From assembly GCA_025964405.1 (NCBI GenBank), contig JAOPYW010000075.1, positions 1-9,798 on the forward strand: a stretch of 9,798 bases of DNA, in the 5' to 3' direction. The DNA comes from Thermoleophilia bacterium. GTDB taxonomy: Bacteria > Actinomycetota > Thermoleophilia > Gaiellales > SKUG01. This document shows, one piece after another, positions 6,013 through 9,798 of the stretch (position 1 is the first letter of the stretch; the number at the start of each line of letters is the position of its first letter). Position numbers and translations under genes: made by a program. Under the pieces are notes generated by a model. The model did not search any database. It saw only the letters and a list, made by a program, of their open reading frames with translations, and had not been told where the DNA came from.

Positions 6013-6813
6013 ATGGCCGACGAACCACTCGAGACCATCGCGTACGACGTGACCGAGGGCGTGGCGACCGTCACGCTCGATCGTCCCGAGAAGCGCAACG
6101 CGATCAACCACCAGATGCACCTCGACCTGCAGGTGGTGTTGCGCCGCCTCGGGCGCGACCGCACGGTGCGCGCCGTCGTGCTCACGGGCGCGGGAAGCGG
6201 GTTCTGCGCGGGGCAGGACATCGGCGAGTTCGCGGTGGCCCGCGCGGCAGACGAGTTCCGGGTCGACGAGCACGTGCGCGCGACCTACAACCGGCTCGTG
6301 CTCGGCCTGCGCGCGCTGCCGATGCCCGTCATCGCGGCGTGCAACGGCACGGCCGCCGGAGCGGGCTGGAGCCTCGCGCTGGCTGCCGACCTGCGCTTCG
6401 CGGGTACCGGCTCGACCTTCACGCAGGGCTTCACCAAGCTCGGGCTCGTGCCCGACACGGGTGGCACCTGGCTGCTCCCCGAGCTCGTCGGGAGCGCCCG
6501 TGCCCTGCAGCTCGCCTGGTCGAACGAGGTCGTCGACGCAGCCACGGCCCTCGACTGGGGCCTCGTCAATTTCGTCGTGCCCGATGCCGAGCTGCTGGCG
6601 AGCGCAACCGCATATGCGCGGCGCCTCGCCGCCATGCCGCCCGTCGCGCTGGGGCTCACCAAGCGAGCGATCTACCGCGCCGCGACGAGCACGCTCGCCG
6701 ATGCGCTCGAGCACGAGGCGCAGCTCCAGCAGCACGCCGCCGGCACCGACGACCACATGGAGGGCGTGCTCTCGTTCATCGAGCGGCGCGATCCGGTCTT
6801 CACCGGCAGCTGA
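6013..6813 (+). CDS. enoyl-CoA hydratase/isomerase family protein, PaaG-like
   Basis: A 266-residue crotonase paralogue of its neighbour. The fold markers are TLDRPEKRNAIN, FCAGQDIGEF (64-73) and AAGAGWSLALAADL (114-127). The two hydratase glutamates are not kept: the first position is S120 and the second lies in FTQGFTKLG (F140). The segment KLGLVPDTGGTWLLPELVG (142-160) matches 1,2-epoxyphenylacetyl-CoA isomerase PaaG of Escherichia coli as I recall it, in which the aspartate of this IPD motif (here D148) is catalytic. An isomerase working on CoA thioesters is therefore likelier than a simple hydratase. Next to a PaaF-like gene this suggests aromatic or unusual acyl-CoA degradation, but no other paa genes are present in the window, so the phenylacetate pathway is not established. 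GAAGGGA lies 5 nt before the ATG. It probably shares the transcript of the upstream crotonase. Confidence 0.87.
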   Translation: MADEPLETIAYDVTEGVATVTLDRPEKRNAINHQMHLDLQVVLRRLGRDRTVRAVVLTGAGSGFCAGQDIGEFAVARAADEFRVDEHVRATYNRLVLGLRALPMPVIAACNGTAAGAGWSLALAADLRFAGTGSTFTQGFTKLGLVPDTGGTWLLPELVGSARALQLAWSNEVVDAATALDWGLVNFVVPDAELLASATAYARRLAAMPPVALGLTKRAIYRAATSTLADALEHEAQLQQHAAGTDDHMEGVLSFIERRDPVFTGS

Positions 6814-6879
6814 CGCAGGTGCGCGAACACACGGGTCACAGGTATGGCTCGACGCGCAAGCGGGCAGGCACAGCACACG

Positions 6880-7530
6880 ATGACCGATGACTCCGCACCC
6901 ACTCCCGCCCACGGCGCCTTCGCCGGAATCGACGTGCACGCCGGTGCCGGAGGCGGCCTCGTCTCGCACCCGCCCGTCGCAGGTACGGTCACGCACTACC
7001 ACGCGGCGCAGCTGCCGGAGCTCGGCGACGTCGTGCTGGCCGTGGCCCGCGGCTTCGACGGCTCGACCGGTGCCGCGACGAGCATCGAATTGCGGGCGTT
7101 CGCAGCCAGCGCTGCCGGCCGCGGCTCGCTCGCGCAGCTCCCCGCCGATGAATTCGCGCGTGCCCCCGGCGCCATCGCCTTCGCGGAGCTGTCGCTGGCC
7201 AACGCGGGCGACGCCGCCGACGAGCGACGACCCGCCGAGCTGGTGCGCTGCACCGTGAGCGACGCTGCGCCGACCGCCGAGGCCGCACGTGGCGTGGCCG
7301 ACTGGCTCCGGAGCACGTGGGAGACAGAGCTGGCCTTCGGATCGTGGCCCGCGGTGCGCGGCACGCTCGACGCGTTCGCCGACAGCCAGGGCGGCTTCGC
7401 TTCCGACTGGGCGAGCGAATGGCTGCGGGCCAGCGAGCATCGTGTGGGCGACGAGCAGACCCCGACCTTCCTCAAGGTGCTCGACGCGGCCTGGCTCGAA
7501 CCGCCGACCACGGCCGACGCGGCCACCTGA
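6880..7530 (+). CDS. unrecognised 216-residue protein
   Basis: I do not recognise this protein. It is soluble, with no signal peptide, membrane helix or cysteine-rich motif; it is rich in Ala, Asp and Glu and has several Trp residues in its C-terminal half. Residues about 15-60 are strand-like (AGIDVHAGAGGGLV, then a DVVLAVARGFDGS strand pair); the middle alternates strands and helices; residues 125-205 look helical. The frame agrees with the strong GC bias at third positions. The start is uncertain. ATG at 6880 is preferred because the 12 codons from the alternative ATG at 6844 lack the GC3 bias of the rest; neither has a good Shine-Dalgarno site. It starts 66 bp after the PaaG-like gene and may be read through from it. 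The next gene has its own promoter. Confidence 0.6.
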   Translation: MTDDSAPTPAHGAFAGIDVHAGAGGGLVSHPPVAGTVTHYHAAQLPELGDVVLAVARGFDGSTGAATSIELRAFAASAAGRGSLAQLPADEFARAPGAIAFAELSLANAGDAADERRPAELVRCTVSDAAPTAEAARGVADWLRSTWETELAFGSWPAVRGTLDAFADSQGGFASDWASEWLRASEHRVGDEQTPTFLKVLDAAWLEPPTTADAAT

Positions 7531-7580
7531 CCCGGCCATGGCCCCCCAATGATCACGCCGCAGCGACCTCCGCTCCGCGA

Positions 7581-7592
7581 TAATCTCGCGCA
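7581..7592 (+). promoter_or_regulatory. leaderless -10 box for the lipid kinase gene
   Basis: TAATCT (7581-7586), a good TANNNT match, is followed by 6 nt and then the ATG at 7593. No Shine-Dalgarno sequence is visible and no -35 is recognisable. The mRNA should start at the initiation codon. Confidence 0.65.
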
Positions 7593-8591
7593 ATGACCAC
7601 CCGCGTGCATGTGGAGCCGATCCAGGCTCGTCCGACCGAACCGACGCGACGCCGCGGCGTGCTCATCGTCAACCCCTACTCGTCGGGCATGACGAGCGCG
7701 CGTGAACGCACCATCGTGCGCGCACTGCGCGAGCACCTCGACGTCGAGGTACGCCGCACCGAGCGTCCCGGACACGCGACCCGCATGGCGGCCGCGCTCA
7801 CCGATCGCTCCGAGCACGACGTCGTCATCGCCTGCGGCGGCGACGGCACCGCGAACGAGGTGCTCAACGGGCTCGCGCTCGGCAACGACACCGCCGGGGA
7901 GCGCCCCGACTTCGCGATCATCCCGGCGGGCGGCACCAACGTGCTCGCGCGCTCGGTGGGTCACCCCAACCATCCGGTCAAGGCGCTCAAGGTGCTGATC
8001 GACGGCATCGTCGCCGGACGCACGCGCACGATCAACCTCGGCACGATGGACGAGCGCACCTACATGTTCTCGGCGGGCGTCGGACTCGACGGCGAACTCA
8101 TCAAGCGCATGGATGCGCGGCGCTCCGGGCGCCGCCCGAGCGACCTCGCGCACCTCACGCAGATCCTTGGCCTCTACGCGTCGAGCCGGTTCTCGTTCAC
8201 CGACACGATGACCGTGCACGTCGAGGGCTCGACGACACCCGACCTGCGCGCTGCCTTCGTGCTCGTCGGCAACACGACGCCGATGACCTACGTGGGCAAC
8301 TTCGCCATGCACATGATGCCCGAGGCTTCACTCGAGGGTGGGCTCGACTTCGTCGCACCACAGCGCGCGAACGCCGCCTTCGCCATCCGCAACGCCATGC
8401 AGAGCCTCGGCTTCGACCGTGCGAAGCGGCGCCTCGTGAGCGATGAGAAGCTGCAGCTGCACCACGACGTCGCGGGGTTCACGGTGACGTGCGAGGAGCC
8501 GACCGCGGTGCAGGCCGACGGTGAGTACCTCGGCGACCGTACGCACATCACGTTCGGCCTGCTGCGCAACGCGGTCAACCTGGTGGTCTGA
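7593..8591 (+). CDS. diacylglycerol kinase-family lipid kinase (YegS/BmrU-like)
   Basis: A 332-residue protein, close to the usual length of bacterial soluble lipid kinases of the DAGK catalytic family. After a 20-residue tail it opens with the strand RGVLIVNPYSSG (21-32), the NPxSG-type motif. The ATP-binding CGGDGTANEVLNGL (81-94) contains the family signature GGDGT, and PAGGTNVLAR (111-120) is the following glycine loop in the form common in actinobacteria. Residues 150-300 form the C-terminal beta-sandwich lobe with AGVGLDGELI (161-170), and VQADGE (306-311) closes the fold. Such enzymes move the ATP gamma-phosphate to diacylglycerol or a related lipid at the inner membrane face, feeding phosphatidic acid back to phospholipid synthesis. 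The exact lipid cannot be read from sequence. It is transcribed alone from a leaderless promoter and converges on the next gene with an 18-bp gap. Confidence 0.9.
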   Translation: MTTRVHVEPIQARPTEPTRRRGVLIVNPYSSGMTSARERTIVRALREHLDVEVRRTERPGHATRMAAALTDRSEHDVVIACGGDGTANEVLNGLALGNDTAGERPDFAIIPAGGTNVLARSVGHPNHPVKALKVLIDGIVAGRTRTINLGTMDERTYMFSAGVGLDGELIKRMDARRSGRRPSDLAHLTQILGLYASSRFSFTDTMTVHVEGSTTPDLRAAFVLVGNTTPMTYVGNFAMHMMPEASLEGGLDFVAPQRANAAFAIRNAMQSLGFDRAKRRLVSDEKLQLHHDVAGFTVTCEEPTAVQADGEYLGDRTHITFGLLRNAVNLVV

Positions 8592-8609
8592 CCGCTGCCC
8601 GGTGGGGCC

Positions 8610-9797
8610 CTACGCCTCGCCGAGCCCCTGCACACCACGGGGCGTGCACAGCGCCTGCGCCATGGCCACGGCATCTGCATGCGGCATGCCGCGCGACACG
8701 GCCATGGCGATGCCGAGCACCTGCGCGGCGAACTCCCACAGCGCGAGCGGACCCGAGCGCGACAGCTGCTCCCACACGAACGGCACGAGCTCGGCGGCGA
8801 TCGGCGCGCGGCCGGCCGGGTCGGCGCGATCGAGGGCGAGGCTCTGGCGCACGATGCGCCCCCAGAAGGCCTGCGCGGTCTGGCGGTTGGCTTCGCGCAC
8901 CGCTCCCGAACCCTGCACGAGCGTGCCGCTCGCAGCGACGATGCGCGCGACGTCGGCATCCACCCGCAGCGCCTCGAGGAGCGCGGTGCGCCAGGCGTCG
9001 AGGGTGTCCTGCTCGAGCTGCTGGCGCGGTGAGCCGTTGCGCCGGGCACGCGACTTCACGAGGCGACGCAGGGCCACGGCCCCCGCGAGCGTCGTGGTGC
9101 GTAGCTCGCGTACGACCACGGGCTGTAGCAACGGGGCCGTCGTGGGCGGGAGGGCGGATGCGCCCGGCATGCGCTGCGACCGGGTCGCAGCGAGGTCACG
9201 CTGGTCGAGCGGGATGTAGTCGACGAGCTCGTAGGCGTCGCGGCGCGTGATGCCCTGCGTCGCGCGCAGCTCCTTGTGCCGACCGTGGCGGCGCTTGCGC
9301 TGCGCGACCCAGGCGGCGTCGGGCCAGACCATGAGCGCCGCGAGTGAACGAATCGCGTCGAGCACGACCGAGTCGGCGGGGGCGGGGCTCGTACCTCCGT
9401 TGCTGGCCCGCTCGAGGCGCACCACCTCCTCGACATGGTCGACGAGCTGCGTCGCCCAGTCGGCATCCTGGAAGTCGCTCAGCTGGTAGATCGCTTCCTG
9501 CAGCGCGGGCAGGTGTTCGGGCGCGACGAGCTCCTCGGCGCGGGCGACCAGTGCTTCGAAGCCGGCGCGCGAGGCATGCGCGATGTGGGCGCGACGTCGA
9601 CGCGTGAACTGGTAGGCGGTGCGGCTGCGGCGCACCCGACCACCGTCGCGGCGACCGAGACGGATGCCGCGACCGAAGGCGGTGAGGTGGAGCTGTGCGT
9701 CGATCCCGAGCTGGGCGATCGCTGCGCGGCAGGCGTCGTCGTCGAGGCCGGTGACGGCGGCGCCGCAGATCGCGCCGAACAGCAGGCCCGGCTGGGC
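8610..9797 (-). CDS. unrecognised Arg-rich protein, 5' truncated
   Basis: The frame is open on the minus strand from the window's right edge (base 9797) to the TAG at 8610-8612, giving 395 residues of a longer protein. A GTG at 9635 is internal: the 54 codons before it continue without a stop, with normal codon bias, and read as a Gly/Ala-rich stretch followed by helix-like sequence. Around visible residues 55-75 is a strongly basic run (RRSRTAYQFTRRRR). Long helices follow, including an acidic LVDHVEEVVRLER segment (about 120-132). A second basic region (about 185-200) and a Trp-containing helical C-terminus come later. No membrane segment or catalytic motif was found. The mixture of basic and helical segments could suit nucleic-acid binding, but that is a guess. 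It is convergent with the lipid kinase gene. Confidence 0.6.
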   Translation of the reverse strand, partial: AQPGLLFGAICGAAVTGLDDDACRAAIAQLGIDAQLHLTAFGRGIRLGRRDGGRVRRSRTAYQFTRRRRAHIAHASRAGFEALVARAEELVAPEHLPALQEAIYQLSDFQDADWATQLVDHVEEVVRLERASNGGTSPAPADSVVLDAIRSLAALMVWPDAAWVAQRKRRHGRHKELRATQGITRRDAYELVDYIPLDQRDLAATRSQRMPGASALPPTTAPLLQPVVVRELRTTTLAGAVALRRLVKSRARRNGSPRQQLEQDTLDAWRTALLEALRVDADVARIVAASGTLVQGSGAVREANRQTAQAFWGRIVRQSLALDRADPAGRAPIAAELVPFVWEQLSRSGPLALWEFAAQVLGIAMAVSRGMPHADAVAMAQALCTPRGVQGLGEA

Positions 9798-9798
9798 A

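Noticed and set aside
6844..6879. Upstream in-frame ATG for the 216-residue protein, adding 12 residues.
   Set aside because: Its codons lack the third-position GC bias of the gene, and no Shine-Dalgarno site or leaderless -10 box precedes it; kept only as an alternative start.
7534..7543. Palindrome GGCCATGGCC after the 216-residue gene.
   Set aside because: Short, without a loop or T run, and expected by chance at this GC content; not used as a terminator or operator call.
5107..7593. An 828-codon open frame on the minus strand, antisense to the crotonases and the 216-residue gene.
   Set aside because: The product is of low complexity with Gly/Arg/His bias and no motif, while the plus strand carries clear crotonase motifs. 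Long antisense open frames are common in very GC-rich DNA.
8597..8643. Possible terminator hairpins between the lipid kinase and the convergent gene (GCCC/GGGC at 8597-8608 and GCCCC/GGGGC at 8624-8643).
   Set aside because: Stems are only 4-5 bp, there is no T run, and the second lies inside coding sequence.

Overview
The window is a very GC-rich, densely coded stretch of bacterial chromosome. The codon use, the GC-rich third positions and three genes that appear to be read from leaderless transcripts (a TANNNT -10 box exactly 6 nt before the ATG) fit an actinobacterium-like organism. An acidimicrobial or related uncultured lineage is possible, but the sequence alone does not fix the taxon. 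No rRNA, tRNA, CRISPR array, insertion sequence or integrase was seen. Genes at both edges are cut by the window.

Layout. (1) 2-1048, plus strand: the 3' part of a signalling protein with a GGDEF diguanylate cyclase domain followed by a response-regulator receiver domain. Next is a 76-residue CxxC heavy-metal-associated-like protein with its own palindrome-containing promoter. (2) 1065-2393, minus strand: a 442-residue protein that looks like three GAF-type modules plus an acidic tail, converging on the metal-binding gene. (3) 2486-5130: the least ordinary region. A minus-strand HExxH metallopeptidase-like protein is divergent from a two-gene plus-strand operon. That operon encodes a large protein with a type IVb (Flp/Tad) prepilin leader fused to a Gly/Ala-rich domain like those in actinobacterial polymorphic toxins, then a small membrane-anchored protein coupled to it by an ATGA overlap. 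(4) 5128-6813: two crotonase-family genes in tandem, PaaF-like then PaaG-like, probably acyl-CoA catabolism. (5) 6880-7530: an unrecognised 216-residue protein. (6) 7593-8591: a diacylglycerol kinase/YegS-type lipid kinase with a clean leaderless promoter. (7) 8610-9797, minus strand: the C-terminal 395 residues of an unrecognised Arg-rich protein, convergent with the lipid kinase gene.

Most genes are housekeeping, catabolic or signalling genes that need not work together. The two crotonases form one metabolic unit. The metallopeptidase, prepilin-like fusion and membrane-anchored protein share a divergent control region and are the best candidate for an undescribed surface or secreted system. 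That reading is inference from motifs and gene order.
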